64,000 bases of DNA from Streptomyces sp. DH-12 (GTDB lineage: Bacteria; Actinomycetota; Actinomycetes; Streptomycetales; Streptomycetaceae): NCBI RefSeq assembly GCF_002899455.1, contig NZ_PPFB01000001.1, positions 3,006,501 to 3,070,500 of the forward strand, read 5' to 3'. Within the stretch, counting starts at the first letter, position 1, and each line of letters starts with the position of its first letter. The position numbers and the translations under genes are program-made. The notes beneath the pieces were generated by a model. That model saw only the letters and a list, made by a program, of their open reading frames with translations. It was not told where the DNA came from and did no database searches. Shown piece by piece: positions 8,313-18,063 of the stretch.

Positions 8313-8564
8313 GTGAACCGGACGAACCGCGAGGAGCGCGTGCGGCGGCTGATGGCGCAGGGGCCCCCGGTGCTGCCGCCCGGCCTCGCCGCGGAGGCCG
8401 TGCGGCGCGGCGCCCGCGTGCTGCGGCGCCGGAGGTACGCCCGGCGCGCGATGTGGCTGCTGCTGTGCGCGGCGGCCGTGGCGTTCACCGTGTGGGCGCT
8501 GACCGCCCGGCCCTGGGTGGAGCCGCCGCCCGGGACGGCCCCACCCCTGACGACCGGCTGGTGA
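8313..8564 (+). CDS. Small membrane protein after sigma-like gene
   Basis: An 83-residue protein with a basic cytoplasmic N-terminal half (residues 1-46, rich in Arg), one membrane helix (residues 47-66, WLLLCAAAVAFTVWALTA) and a proline-rich tail of about 20 residues outside. GTG start after GGGGAGGCGGC, 13 bases after the sigma-like gene. The pairing of a sigma-like gene with a short single-pass protein resembles ECF sigma/anti-sigma operons, yet no zinc-binding anti-sigma HxxxCxxC motif is present, so the role is unknown. Confidence 0.7.
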   Translation: MNRTNREERVRRLMAQGPPVLPPGLAAEAVRRGARVLRRRRYARRAMWLLLCAAAVAFTVWALTARPWVEPPPGTAPPLTTGW

Positions 8565-8583
8565 CCAGGCTCCTCGTCCGGGC

Positions 8584-9741
8584 CTAGCGGCCCAGCGCCT
8601 GCTGCAGGTCCTCGAGCAGGTCGTCGACGTTCTCGATGCCGACGGACAGGCGCACCAGGTCGGCGGGCACCTCGAGCTGCGAACCGGCGACCGACGCGTG
8701 CGTCATCCGGCCGGGGTGCTCGATCAGCGACTCGACGCCGCCCAGGGACTCGCCGAGGGTGAACACCCGCGCGCGGTCGCACACCTCGACGGCCGCCTGC
8801 TCGCCGCCCTCGACGCGGAAGGAGATCATGCCGCCGAAGGCGCGCATCTGCTTGGCGGCGACCTCGTGACCGGGGTGGTCGGGCAGACCCGGGTAGAGCA
8901 CGCTCGTCACGCGCGGGTGGCGGGTGAGCATGTCGGCGACGCGGGTCGCGTTCTCGCTGTGCCGGTCCATGCGCACCGACAGCGTCTTGGTGCCGCGCAG
9001 CACCAGCCACGCGTCGAAGGGCCCGGCGACCGCGCCCATCGCGTTCTGGTGGAACGCCAGCTCCTCGCCCAGCTCCGCGTCGGCGGTGACCAGGGCGCCG
9101 CCGACGACGTCCGAGTGGCCGCCCATGTACTTGGTCAGGGAGTGCACGACGACGTCCGCGCCGAGCGCGAGCGGCTGCTGCAGGTACGGCGTGGCGAAGG
9201 TGTTGTCGACGACCAGCCGGACGCCGGCGTCCCGCGCCACCTGGGCGACGGCGGCGATGTCGGTGATGCCGAGCAGCGGGTTGGAGGGGGTCTCCACCCA
9301 GATCGCCCTGGTCTTCGGGGTGATCGCGTCCCGCACCGCGGCCGGGTCGGAGGTGTCGGCCACCGACCACTGAACGCCCCAGCGGGCCACGACCTTGGCG
9401 AACAGGCGGAACGTGCCGCCGTACGCGTCGTTCGGGATGACCACGTGGTCGCCGGGCGCGAGCAGCGTGCGCAGCAGGCAGTCCTCGGCCGCCAGTCCGG
9501 ACGCGAACGCGAGCCCGCGGCGGCCGCCCTCCAGGGCGGCCAGGTTCTCCTCCAGCGCGGTCCTGGTCGGGTTGGCGCTGCGGCTGTACTCGTAGCCGCC
9601 GCGCAGGCCGCCGACGCCGTCCTGCTTGTAGGTGGACACCTGGTAGATCGGCGGGACGACCGCCCCCGTCAGAGGGTCGGCGGTGTTGCCCGCGTGGATC
9701 GCGAGCGTCTCGAAGTGCTGACTGATGTGCCTGTCGCTCAT
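8584..9741 (-). CDS. metB: Cystathionine gamma-synthase / gamma-lyase family PLP enzyme
   Basis: A 385-residue trans-sulfuration enzyme. It begins with HFETLAIHAG and contains YSRSANPTRTALEE, the TKYMGGHSDVVGG segment with the PLP lysine (SLTKYMGGHSD), and the C-terminal SLGGVESLIEHP motif. Family members make or break cystathionine; the glycine-rich features and a free-standing gene are usual for the Streptomyces enzyme annotated as cystathionine gamma-synthase, but synthase and lyase cannot be told apart by eye. ATG at 9741 chosen over an upstream in-frame ATG because homologues begin near MSDRHIS. Confidence 0.88.
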   Translation of the reverse strand: MSDRHISQHFETLAIHAGNTADPLTGAVVPPIYQVSTYKQDGVGGLRGGYEYSRSANPTRTALEENLAALEGGRRGLAFASGLAAEDCLLRTLLAPGDHVVIPNDAYGGTFRLFAKVVARWGVQWSVADTSDPAAVRDAITPKTRAIWVETPSNPLLGITDIAAVAQVARDAGVRLVVDNTFATPYLQQPLALGADVVVHSLTKYMGGHSDVVGGALVTADAELGEELAFHQNAMGAVAGPFDAWLVLRGTKTLSVRMDRHSENATRVADMLTRHPRVTSVLYPGLPDHPGHEVAAKQMRAFGGMISFRVEGGEQAAVEVCDRARVFTLGESLGGVESLIEHPGRMTHASVAGSQLEVPADLVRLSVGIENVDDLLEDLQQALGR

Positions 9742-9892
9742 GCGCCCGAGGGTAGTGCGCGGAACGCCGTGATGACGCCCGCGGACCGCCGGGCGGGGCG
9801 GAGGGGCCTTCCCGGGGGCGGACGGCGGGGTTTTTCCACAGGTCCGGGCAGCGGGTTGGCCATCCGGCCGCGCGGTCTGGTTCGCTGGTGAC

Positions 9893-11011
9893 ATGGAGAT
9901 TCTGTGGGTCCTGATCGCCCTCGTCATGCTCGGCTTCGTGGTGCTGCCGTTCCTTCGCCGCCGGCGCGGCGCCGTGGGCCTGGTTCCGCCCGGCCACCCG
10001 GACGCGGCGGACCCGGCGGACTACGGCTTCGCGCTCCAGGAGGAGCTGGACATCCGCATGCCCGGCCCCGACCAGGACCTGCTGGACGTCCTCGACGTGG
10101 TGCAGCGCACCCAGGACTACCGCGCGGCGCAGCAGTTGCTGGCGGGCACGCCCGCGGACGGCGAGCAGCGCTGGCAGCGGGTGCAGGCCTTCGCGGGCGC
10201 CGCGTCCCTGGAGCTGGCGCAGCGGCCCGGCGGGGTTTCCGAGGCGCCGGGCGGCCAGTGGCTGCGGGTGTGGCGCTCCGAGGCGCCCAAGGACGCGGGC
10301 GGCGCCGCGGTGCACGCCGAGTTCCTGGTGCAGCAGGCCTGGCGCACGGCCGCACCCGGCACGGACGAGTTCCGGATCATCATGGAGGAGGCGAAGGCGG
10401 CGTGCGGCCAGGCCGCGCTGCTGGCCCCCGGCGACCCGGTGCCGTACCTCGTGGAGCTGTCCGTGGCGCGCGGACTCGGTTACTCGCAGCAGGAGTTCGA
10501 GCAGGTCTGGCTGAAGATCCTGGACCGCGCCCCGGCGCACATGGGCGCGCACCTGGCCGCGCTGCACTACTGGTGCGAGAAGTGGCACGGCTCGCGGCAG
10601 CAGGCGTTCGACTTCGCGGAGGCCGCGGCGGCGCGGGCGCCCCAGGGGTCCCTGCTGGCCGCGATGCCGCTGTTCGCGGTGTTCGAGCACCTTCCGGAGG
10701 TGAATCTGGTCAGCGGGTTCTACCAGAGCGAGACCGTCTCCAAGGCGATCCACGGCGCGCTGCACGCGGTGCACTCGGCCCGCCCGGACGACCCGATGCT
10801 GGCGCACGTACGGCACATGCTGATCTTCTTCCTGGTGCGCGCCGAGCGCTGGGCGGAGGCCATGAGCCAGCTCATACACGTCGACGGGCACGTCGGCGCG
10901 CTGCCGTGGACGCTCTCCCCGGACCCGGCCGCCGAGTTCGCGGTGTACCGCGCCCTGGCGGTCGCCGGCTACGAGGCGAACGGCGGCAGTCCGGCCTCGC
11001 TGCCCCACTGA
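9893..11011 (+). CDS. N-terminally anchored TPR-like protein, function unknown
   Basis: A 372-residue protein. Residues 2-20 form one hydrophobic helix followed by FLRRRRG, so the bulk (about 345 residues) is cytoplasmic and membrane-anchored. The remainder is helical with alternating Leu/Ala pattern resembling TPR or Sel1-like repeats (for example DYRAAQQLLAGTPADGEQRW and the DDPMLAHVRHMLIFFLVRAE segment). I do not recognise a named domain. The 3' end carries a short direct repeat that overlaps the stop codon. Confidence 0.75.
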   Translation: MEILWVLIALVMLGFVVLPFLRRRRGAVGLVPPGHPDAADPADYGFALQEELDIRMPGPDQDLLDVLDVVQRTQDYRAAQQLLAGTPADGEQRWQRVQAFAGAASLELAQRPGGVSEAPGGQWLRVWRSEAPKDAGGAAVHAEFLVQQAWRTAAPGTDEFRIIMEEAKAACGQAALLAPGDPVPYLVELSVARGLGYSQQEFEQVWLKILDRAPAHMGAHLAALHYWCEKWHGSRQQAFDFAEAAAARAPQGSLLAAMPLFAVFEHLPEVNLVSGFYQSETVSKAIHGALHAVHSARPDDPMLAHVRHMLIFFLVRAERWAEAMSQLIHVDGHVGALPWTLSPDPAAEFAVYRALAVAGYEANGGSPASLPH

Positions 11012-11039
11012 CGTCGGCCCACGCTGCCGCACTGACGTC
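10999..11039 (+). repeat. 17-base direct duplication at the gene end
   Basis: GCTGCCCCACTGACGTC (10999-11015) and GCTGCCGCACTGACGTC (11023-11039) differ at one base. The first copy contains the stop codon of the upstream gene; the second copy ends in the palindrome TGACGTCA. Confidence 0.6.
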
Positions 11040-11143
11040 AACACCCGCGCGATGCCCCTGTGTTTGTCCGTATATTGCCCCGTCCGCCCCCATATTCTTG
11101 ACCCCTGCGAGGCCAGGACGGGCCTCCGGTGGAGGAGTCGGGT

Positions 11144-12298
11144 GTGGCGAACGTACGGGTCTACGAGCTGGCCAGGACAGTCGGGGTCGACAGCAAGGCC
11201 GTCCTGGACAAGATGACCGAGCTGGGCCACTTCGTACGGTCGGCGTCGGCCACGGTCGAGGCGCCGGTGGTCCGGGAGCTGATCGACGCCCTCGGCGTCG
11301 TGCGGGAGACCGCCGCGTCCCTCCCCCGGGTGCCGCCGCCCGCGTCGCCTCCGGCCGGTTCGGTGCTGCGGCCCCAGCACCACGAGTGGGACCCCACGTC
11401 CCGCTGGAAGCCGCTGCAGCCCTTCGACCCGCGCCGGGTCGGGCCGTACACGGTGCTGCGGCGGATCGGCAGCGGGTCGATGGGCCGGGTGTTCCTCGGG
11501 CGGACCCCGGCCGGGCGGCTGCTCGCCGTCAAGGTCGTCAAGGAGGAGCTGGCCGACGACCTGGAGTTCCGCAGGCGCTTCCAGCGTGAGGTGGCCGCGG
11601 CGCGGGGCGTGAACGGCTTCTACGCGCCGCCCGTCGTGGACGCGGACACCACCGGTGACATCCCCTGGCTGGCCACCGCGTACGTCTCGGCGCCGTCCCT
11701 GAAGGACCTCGTCGACGCGTGCGGGCCACTGCCGCTGGGGGCGCTGCGCTGGGTGGCGGCGCAGCTGGTGGAGGCGCTGCGCTCGGTGCACGCGGCGGAC
11801 ATCGTGCACCGCGATCTGAAACCCTCCAACGTGCTGGTCGGCGTGGACGGCCTGCGCGTGATCGACTTCGGGCTCGCGCTGGCGGCGGCCGCGGCGGCCA
11901 GCAAGCTGACCGTCGCGCACACCACGCTGGGCACGCCCGCCTACATGTCCCCCGAGCAGGCGTTGGACGCCCGGAAGGTGACGTCCGCGAGCGACGTGTA
12001 CGCGCTGGGCGCCGTGCTGGTGTTCGCCGCGACCGGGCACAGTCCGTACCCGGGCAGCGACCCCGTGCGCACCATGCTGCGCATGCAGTCCGAGGCGCCC
12101 GACCTCCGTGGTGTGCCGGACGCCTTCGTGGACGTCGTCGCGCCGTGCCTGCGGCCGGACCCGGACGGGCGCCCGGGCCTCGACGAGTTGCTGGACCGCA
12201 TCGTGCGGGACATGGAGCCGGGCCCGGACGGGCTCCACCGGCCCTCGGAGCTGCTGCCGCCGGCGGCCTTCGAGTTCCTCGGTCTCCAGGACGTGTGA
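11144..12298 (+). CDS. Ser/Thr protein kinase with N-terminal IF2_N-like domain
   Basis: A 384-residue cytosolic protein. Residues 1-50 ([20 protein letters not shown] onwards) match the small helical domain found at the N-terminus of translation initiation factor IF2. After a proline-rich linker, residues 100-360 form a Hanks-type kinase: G-loop [14 protein letters not shown] lysine K130, catalytic HRDLKPSN (D224), DFG at 241-243, and GTPAYMSPE. All key residues are intact. There is no membrane helix or PASTA repeat, unlike PknB. GTG at 11144 fits the GGAGGAG ribosome site better than 11129. Its stop lies next to the following gene's ribosome site, suggesting an operon. Confidence 0.88.
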   Translation: MANVRVYELARTVGVDSKAVLDKMTELGHFVRSASATVEAPVVRELIDALGVVRETAASLPRVPPPASPPAGSVLRPQHHEWDPTSRWKPLQPFDPRRVGPYTVLRRIGSGSMGRVFLGRTPAGRLLAVKVVKEELADDLEFRRRFQREVAAARGVNGFYAPPVVDADTTGDIPWLATAYVSAPSLKDLVDACGPLPLGALRWVAAQLVEALRSVHAADIVHRDLKPSNVLVGVDGLRVIDFGLALAAAAAASKLTVAHTTLGTPAYMSPEQALDARKVTSASDVYALGAVLVFAATGHSPYPGSDPVRTMLRMQSEAPDLRGVPDAFVDVVAPCLRPDPDGRPGLDELLDRIVRDMEPGPDGLHRPSELLPPAAFEFLGLQDV

Positions 12299-12312
12299 AG
12301 AACGGAGCAGGA

Positions 12313-12996
12313 GTGCAGGAAGTCATCTACCTGTCCGACCGGAAACTCTCGCAGTTTCTGCCCGGACTGCGGTCCGCGTGGCCCCGGCAGCGGGTCAGCG
12401 TCTCCACGCCGTTCGGCGGGGTGGAGGTGGACCCGTCGCCCGGCCCCGCGTCCGACCTGTGGGGCCGGCACCTGCTGCGGGTGGTGCGCCGCGTCGAGGA
12501 GTCGGCGCGCTGGTACACGGAGGCGGGGGTGCGGCCGGGGCAGTGGATCGCCTTCGAGGCGCCGCTCAACTACTTCGTCCTGGACGGCGCCGACCCGACG
12601 ATGGTGTTCTTCGCGGACGCCCCGGAGCTGGACCGTCCCGTCCGGCTGCTGCTGCACGGCTCGGCCGACCACCTGATCGCCGGACCGCCGCCCCGCGTCA
12701 CCGACGAGACCCGCCAGTCCGGCGAGCTCGTACGGAACCTCCTCGGTTCCGACGCCAGCGCCCCCGGCGCGCTGCTCGCCGCCCTCTCCGACGACCTCGG
12801 CGCCGGCCCGGACGGCCGCCGCCCCTCCCTCGTCACCGCCCTCCACGCCCTCCTGGCCCGCATCGACGCCCAGACCCACCCGGAGACGGCGGCGACGATG
12901 CGCGGCTACGCCCGCGTCACCACGGGCTTCCCCGCCACGAGAACCCCGGGTCTCCTGGTCGCCAGCCCCCTGTACGTGGAGTACGCGGACGCGTGA
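12313..12996 (+). CDS. Hypothetical protein paired with the IF2_N-kinase
   Basis: A 227-residue soluble protein beginning MQEVIYLSDRKLSQFLPG. It has a hydrophobic beta-strand pattern with WIAFEAPLNYFVL and RPVRLLLHGSADHLI. It resembles weakly a small Streptomyces family annotated as SAVMC3_10250/DUF7019, from memory only. GTG at 12313 follows GGAG at 12304; an alternative GTG at 12295 would overlap the kinase stop (GTGA). Either way the gene is coupled to the kinase, so it is a candidate substrate or partner. Confidence 0.7.
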   Translation: MQEVIYLSDRKLSQFLPGLRSAWPRQRVSVSTPFGGVEVDPSPGPASDLWGRHLLRVVRRVEESARWYTEAGVRPGQWIAFEAPLNYFVLDGADPTMVFFADAPELDRPVRLLLHGSADHLIAGPPPRVTDETRQSGELVRNLLGSDASAPGALLAALSDDLGAGPDGRRPSLVTALHALLARIDAQTHPETAATMRGYARVTTGFPATRTPGLLVASPLYVEYADA

Positions 12997-13003
12997 AGCG
13001 AAC

Positions 13004-13037
13004 GGCGGGCGGGGCGCCCCGAGGCACCTCGCCCGCC
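13004..13037. terminator. Hairpin between convergent kinase operon and alcohol dehydrogenase
   Basis: GGCGGGCG (13004-13011) pairs with CGCCCGCC (13030-13037), just after the last gene of the kinase operon. Other GC-rich pairings in the loop are possible. Confidence 0.5.
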
Positions 13038-13140
13038 GGAGCCGGTCGCCCGGCCCACGGAGCGCCGCCCCACCGGCGGCCGGCCCCACGCGTCCGCCGC
13101 CCGCGGGGGGGGCTGACGCGGACCCGCGCGGCGGCGCAGC

Positions 13141-14181
13141 TCAGATCGTCGCCGTGTCGATCACGAAGCGGTAGCGGACGTCGCTGTTCTCGACGCGTTC
13201 GTAGGCCTCGTTGATCTCGGACGCGGCGATCAGTTCGATCTCCGCGCCGATGCCGTGCTCGGCGCAGAAGTCCAGCATCTCCTGGGTCTCCGGGATGCCG
13301 CCGATCATCGAGCCGGCCAGGGTGCGGCCGCCTCCGATCAGCGAGAAGAGGTTGAGGGAGACCGGGTCCTCGGGCGCGCCCACGTTCGCCAGCGTGCCCT
13401 CCGTCTTCAGCAGCGACAGGTACGCGCCGAAGTCCAGCGGCGCCGACACCGTCGACACGATCAGGTCGAAGGCGCCCCGCAGCTCCTCGAAGGTCTTCGG
13501 GTCGCCGGTGGCGTGGTAGTGGGCGGCGCCCAGCCGCAGCCCGTCGTCCTTCTTGCGCAGGGACTGCGACAGCACCGTCACCTCGGCGCCCATCGCGTGC
13601 GCGATCTTCACGCCCAGGTGGCCCAGACCGCCCAGGCCGACGATCGCGACCTTGCGGCCCGGTCCGGCGCCGAAACGCTTCAGCGGGGAGTACAGGGTGA
13701 TCCCCGCGCACAGCAGCGGCGCGGCGACGTCGAGGGCGAGGCCGTCCGGGATGCGCACGACGAAGTTCTCGTCGACGACGACCTTCTCGGAGTAGCCGCC
13801 GTAGGTGGGCTCGCCGTCCCGGCCGATGCCGTTGTACGTCGGGGTCTGGCCCTGGACGCAGTACTGCTCCTTGCCCGCCCGGCAGTTCTCGCACGCGCGG
13901 CAGGAGTCGACCATGCAGCCGACGCCCACCCGGTCGCCGACCTTGAACCGGGTCACGCCGGGGCCGACCTCGGACACGACGCCCGCTATCTCGTGGCCGG
14001 GCACCATCGGGAAGATCGCCTCGCCCCAGCCCTCACGGACCTGGTGGATGTCCGAGTGGCAGATCCCGGCGAACTTGATGTCGATCAGCACGTCGTGCTC
14101 GCGGACGGCGCGCCGTTCGATCGTGGTGCGTTCCAGCGGTGCCTTGGCGGCGGGCGCGGCGTACGCGGCGACAGTGGTCAT
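13141..14181 (-). CDS. Zinc-dependent NAD(P) alcohol dehydrogenase (CAD/AdhC type)
   Basis: A 346-residue medium-chain dehydrogenase/reductase. Catalytic zinc ligands are in GICHSDIHQ and the GHE motif ([10 protein letters not shown]). The structural zinc lobe is the four-cysteine cluster in [20 protein letters not shown]. The cofactor motif is GLGGLGHLG. This pattern matches the cinnamyl-alcohol/AdhC-like group that reduces aldehydes with NADPH. ATG at 14181 has GGAGGAGAG upstream. It stands alone between two terminators. Confidence 0.92.
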   Translation of the reverse strand: MTTVAAYAAPAAKAPLERTTIERRAVREHDVLIDIKFAGICHSDIHQVREGWGEAIFPMVPGHEIAGVVSEVGPGVTRFKVGDRVGVGCMVDSCRACENCRAGKEQYCVQGQTPTYNGIGRDGEPTYGGYSEKVVVDENFVVRIPDGLALDVAAPLLCAGITLYSPLKRFGAGPGRKVAIVGLGGLGHLGVKIAHAMGAEVTVLSQSLRKKDDGLRLGAAHYHATGDPKTFEELRGAFDLIVSTVSAPLDFGAYLSLLKTEGTLANVGAPEDPVSLNLFSLIGGGRTLAGSMIGGIPETQEMLDFCAEHGIGAEIELIAASEINEAYERVENSDVRYRFVIDTATI

Positions 14182-14352
14182 GCGGTGTCTCTCCTCCTTG
14201 GCGGATCGTGCGCCCGGATCGTCCTCCGCCGGGCCCACAGGTGTCCGAGCTGCGACAACGCGCAACGCGTACCCAGACTTCCGGGTGTGTCCATGCTCAC
14301 TGTGCCTGCCGCTGACGGGGACGGGCCGCGCACGCCCGGGACACGACGCGGC

Positions 14353-14384
14353 GGCCCGCCGGAGGCGGATGCCTCCGGCGGGCC
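14353..14384 (-). terminator. Strong hairpin terminator of the subtilisin gene
   Basis: Perfect 14-bp arms GGCCCGCCGGAGGC and GCCTCCGGCGGGCC with a four-base loop lie 48 bases after the protease stop. Outer ACGAC/GTCGT pairs extend the stem imperfectly. Confidence 0.8.
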
Positions 14385-14432
14385 GTCGTGCGTCGCGCGG
14401 TCTCACCGCGCCGTGGTCACGTCCGTCGGGGA

Positions 14433-17400
14433 CTACTTGCCGTGGTAGGCGTTGTAGACCGAGATCAGGGACGTGTTGCCCTTCTTGTCGGTGATCTTGG
14501 CGCGGAAGGAGATCGCCTTGCCCTTGGCGGGGTTCTTGACGGTGACCTTGCCCTTCTTGACCGTGGTCTTCTTCCAGGTCTTGCCGCCGTCGTAGGAGAC
14601 GTACACCGCCAGGGACTTGAGGTTCTTGCCCTGGGCGGCGCCCTCCACGACGACCGGGAAGGTGGCCTTCTTGCCGGCCGGGACCTTGCTGTCCAGCCCC
14701 GTGACCGCGGCGAACCGGGCCGAGGAGACGGGCAGGTGCTTCTCGCCGGAGGTCTTCTTGGACCGGAAGGTCCAGCTCGCGTCGACGCGGGTGGACGCGG
14801 CGGCGACCTCGGCGCTCCGCTTGACCGAGGTGGTCAGCCGGTAGGCGGCGTCACCGGACGGGACGGTGAAGGCCTCACCGGACAGCGGGTCCTTGTTGGA
14901 GCCGACCTTCTTGCCGTTGCGGTAGAGGGTCGTCGTGGCGGACGTGATCTCCGAGGAGCCCACGTGGCCCTTGCCGTCGGAGAACAGCGGGATCATGCCG
15001 TAGAGGTCGTTGCCGTCGCGGAAGACGCCGTAGTCCGAGGTGAGACGCGGCCCGAAGACGGCCGTGTTGACGGTCTCCCGGTAGCTCTTGCCGCCCTTGT
15101 AGGCCTTGTCGACGCCGATGGTGTAGCCGGCGTCGTAGACGGGCCAGCCCTCCTTGTCGACCCCGCTCTGCTGCTCGAAGTCGAGGTCCCACTTCACGCC
15201 GTCGACCGCGGACAGGTACAGCGTGCGGGTGCTGGGCAGCTTCTGCTCGATGCCGAGCCCGGAGGCGCCGAAGCTGCCCGGCAGCCAGCCGTACGCGCTG
15301 ACGGAGCCCTTCTTGCCGCTCGCCGCCGCGCCCATGCCGACCTGGACGGTGGCGAACTCCTTGGCCTTGAGGGCGCGGGTGTAACCGGTCGCGACCTTCT
15401 TCACCTTGCCGCCGGTGACGGCGCTGTACTGCGCCGTGGAACCCTTGCTGAAGTGGGCGTTCCACTGCTGGATCAGCGTGCCGTCGGTGACCTGCGGCCC
15501 GAGGTGGGCGGTGCGGAAGCCGCTGAAGGACGCCAGCGACCAGCCGTAGGAGACCGCGCTGTCGTTGGTCTCGACGGTGTAGTCGGCCAGGGCGAACTCC
15601 GCCTTGGCGCCCTTGCCCGGCACGGTGACCTTCACCGGCTTGGCCTTGCGGGCGTCCACCGTCACGGTGGTGTTCCTGGTGACGTCCAGCTTCGGCTGGG
15701 CGAGCCAGTCGGCGCCCCGCCACTTCTCCGGGTCGGCGTCCACGAACACGCTGGCGTCCAGGACGTAACTGCCCTTGGGCACGCGCACGCTGACGGTGCC
15801 GTCGGCCTCGTACGGCGCGAACGACCGGTCCTTGCCCAGGCCGGTGAGCCCCGACAGGTACGTCGAGTAGTTCGCGGTCGCCTTGCCGGAGCGGTCGAGG
15901 ACCTTCAGCGTGACGGTGTGGGACTCGACCTCGCGCTCCACCACGGCGGCGGTGCGCACGGTCTGGCCGCCGCCCGTGGCGACCACGTACGCCGAGTACG
16001 CGCCGTCGGCCGTGCCGCCGAGGCGGGTGTCGGCGGTGACGTCCACGGAGGCCGTGCCGCCCGCCGGGACGGTCAGGGTGGAGGCGCCGAGGGTGAAGAA
16101 GCCGGCCGGGGCGGCCTTGCCCTTCGGTCCGGTGGCGGTCGACGTCAGCTTCAGCGTGACGTCCTCGGTGCCGAGGTTGCGGTAGGTGAGCTTCTCGGTG
16201 ACCGGCTTGTCGTCGGTGTGCGGCCACTGCTGCACGCCGAAGTTCAGCGACACCTGCTCCGCGATCACGGTCTGCGCGATCGCCTTGTCCACCTGGACGC
16301 GGCCCGAACCCTGCTCGAAGGGGGTGTACTTGCCGCCCTTGGTGGAGGCGGTGAGCGCGCCCTTCAGCTCCGTGTACGTCCACTCCGGGTGCTGCTGCTT
16401 CAGCAGCGCGGCGGCGCCCGCGACGTGCGGGGTGGCCATCGAGGTACCGGAGATGGTCATGTAGCCGGCCGGCTTCTCGCCGACCTCCCCGGCGATGTCG
16501 TTGCCCTTCGCCGAGGCGGCCGTGATGTCCACGCCGGGGGCGGTGACGTCCGGTTTGACGGCCCCGTCGCCGAGGCGCGGGCCCGTGGAGGAGAAGTCGG
16601 CGAGCTTGTCCTTGTCGTCGACGGCGCCGACGGTGAGGGCGGAGTCCGCGCTGCCGGGCGAACCGATCGACTGCGGACCCTCGTTGCCCGCCGCGATGGC
16701 GAACAGGACGCCCTTCTCGGCGGAGAGCTTGTCGACCGCCGCCTCCAGCGGGTCGGTCTCCGGGGTGTCCATGCCGCCGAGGCTCATGTTGACGATGTCG
16801 GCGCCCTGCGCGGCCGCCCATTCCATGCCCGCGAGGATCCCGGAGTCGTCGCCGAAGCCGCTGTCGTCGAGGACCTTGCCGTTGAGGATCGTCGCGCCGG
16901 GCGCGACGCCCTTGAACGTGCCCTTCGACTGGGCGCCCGTGCCGGCCGCGATGGACGCGACGTGGGTGCCGTGGCCGACCACGTCCCCGGCGGTGGGCGC
17001 GGAGGTGAAGTTCTTGGACGCGCTCACCTGGCCCTTGAGGTCGGGGTGGGTGGCGTCCACGCCGGTGTCCAGGACGGCGATCCTGACGCCCTTGCCGTCG
17101 TAGCCGGCCTCCCAGGCCTTCGGGGTGCCGATCTGCCCGACGGACGTGTCCAGGGACGCCTTGCGGACGCCGTCCAGCCAGACGCGGGCGACACCGGAGG
17201 CGGTGCGGTCGCCGTCGGTGACGGCGTCCCACAGCTCGGCGGTGGCCTCGTGCGGCGTCTGCACCGCCTCCGCGTTCAGGGACGTCAGCGCCCGGCGGAC
17301 CGTGCCCGCGTCACGGACCTCGGCCTTGGCGGTCTTCGCGGAGCCCCGGTAGCCGACGATGACCTTCAGACCGCTCCGGTGCGCGGTGCGGGTCGCCGCC

Positions 17401-17762
17401 TTGCTCAACTCCGTGACGTCGAAGAGCCGTCGGTCCAGCTTGCCGGACGCGACCAGCCGGGCGGCGTCGGCCGGCACGACCAGCGTGTGGCCGTCGCCGC
17501 GGCGGATCTGGACGGGTATGTGCTCCCGGCCCTCGGCCGGCTCCAGGCCCACGACGCGGCCCTTGGCGTCCAGCGTGACCCGGTCGCCCGTGATGAGGGT
17601 GATCCGGTGCTTGCCCTTGGGTGCGGCCGCGCTCGCGGACGAGCCGGCGGCCGTGGTGCCCTCCCCGTTCGCCGACGCGGGGCCGGCCATGCCCGCCGCG
17701 AGCGCCACGGCGGTCGCCGTGGCGATCGTGGCCGCGCATGCTCTTTTCACTTGTCTGCGCAA
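14433..17762 (-). CDS. Secreted subtilisin-family serine protease (S8), large
   Basis: A 1109-residue exoenzyme. The N-terminus has a signal peptide (basic [10 protein letters not shown], then a hydrophobic core ending near ASA at residue 31). A propeptide runs to about residue 205. The catalytic domain has Asp232 (AVLDTGVD), His264 ([10 protein letters not shown]), oxyanion Asn360 (AAGNEG) and Ser441 ([16 protein letters not shown]). The C-terminal 600 residues are beta-rich repeats, probably for substrate or surface contact. The apparent start is TTG at 17762 behind GGGGGAACC; a GTG four codons later is possible. It stands alone and ends at a strong hairpin. Confidence 0.93.
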   Translation of the reverse strand: MRRQVKRACAATIATATAVALAAGMAGPASANGEGTTAAGSSASAAAPKGKHRITLITGDRVTLDAKGRVVGLEPAEGREHIPVQIRRGDGHTLVVPADAARLVASGKLDRRLFDVTELSKAATRTAHRSGLKVIVGYRGSAKTAKAEVRDAGTVRRALTSLNAEAVQTPHEATAELWDAVTDGDRTASGVARVWLDGVRKASLDTSVGQIGTPKAWEAGYDGKGVRIAVLDTGVDATHPDLKGQVSASKNFTSAPTAGDVVGHGTHVASIAAGTGAQSKGTFKGVAPGATILNGKVLDDSGFGDDSGILAGMEWAAAQGADIVNMSLGGMDTPETDPLEAAVDKLSAEKGVLFAIAAGNEGPQSIGSPGSADSALTVGAVDDKDKLADFSSTGPRLGDGAVKPDVTAPGVDITAASAKGNDIAGEVGEKPAGYMTISGTSMATPHVAGAAALLKQQHPEWTYTELKGALTASTKGGKYTPFEQGSGRVQVDKAIAQTVIAEQVSLNFGVQQWPHTDDKPVTEKLTYRNLGTEDVTLKLTSTATGPKGKAAPAGFFTLGASTLTVPAGGTASVDVTADTRLGGTADGAYSAYVVATGGGQTVRTAAVVEREVESHTVTLKVLDRSGKATANYSTYLSGLTGLGKDRSFAPYEADGTVSVRVPKGSYVLDASVFVDADPEKWRGADWLAQPKLDVTRNTTVTVDARKAKPVKVTVPGKGAKAEFALADYTVETNDSAVSYGWSLASFSGFRTAHLGPQVTDGTLIQQWNAHFSKGSTAQYSAVTGGKVKKVATGYTRALKAKEFATVQVGMGAAASGKKGSVSAYGWLPGSFGASGLGIEQKLPSTRTLYLSAVDGVKWDLDFEQQSGVDKEGWPVYDAGYTIGVDKAYKGGKSYRETVNTAVFGPRLTSDYGVFRDGNDLYGMIPLFSDGKGHVGSSEITSATTTLYRNGKKVGSNKDPLSGEAFTVPSGDAAYRLTTSVKRSAEVAAASTRVDASWTFRSKKTSGEKHLPVSSARFAAVTGLDSKVPAGKKATFPVVVEGAAQGKNLKSLAVYVSYDGGKTWKKTTVKKGKVTVKNPAKGKAISFRAKITDKKGNTSLISVYNAYHGK

Positions 17763-17977
17763 GGTTCCCCCTAGCGGAGTCGCCGGGCGGCCGAAGCGTC
17801 ACCCGGCCGGGGGTGGTCTCGTACGCCTGCGCGCACCCCCCGGTGCTCGGAGTATGCCGACGGGCGATCAAGCGGCTCAAGGGGGATCGGAGGAGGTCGG
17901 GAAGTCGCCGGGTGACTGTGATGTCATCGCCGGAACTCCGTTACGCAATCGCGCGGTTGGGGCCGGAGGGACGAAAA

Positions 17978-18028
17978 CGGCCGATGCCCCGTCACCGCTC
18001 CCGAGGGAGGGTTCGAGGGCATCGGCCG
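17978..18028 (-). terminator. Intrinsic terminator of the L,D-transpeptidase gene
   Basis: CGGCCGATGCCC (17978-17989) and GGGCATCGGCCG (18017-18028) form a perfect 12-bp stem. Read on the minus strand the stem is followed by TTTTCG, a classical rho-independent signal. It lies 35 bases after the stop codon. Confidence 0.85.
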
Positions 18029-18063
18029 GGTGGTGTGGGTTTTCCGTCGTGGCGGAGGGGGCG

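Noticed and set aside
8294..12238. Minus-strand frame of about 1,300 codons
   Set aside because: It runs antisense or out of frame through cystathionine gamma-synthase, the TPR-like protein and the kinase. Composition is Arg/Gly/Pro/His-rich with no domain.
14388..17774. An open frame of over 1,100 codons on the plus strand opposite the subtilisin gene
   Set aside because: The minus-strand frame has a signal peptide and an intact catalytic triad. The plus frame is a by-product of GC-rich third positions, with low-complexity Gly/Val/Ala/Arg composition.
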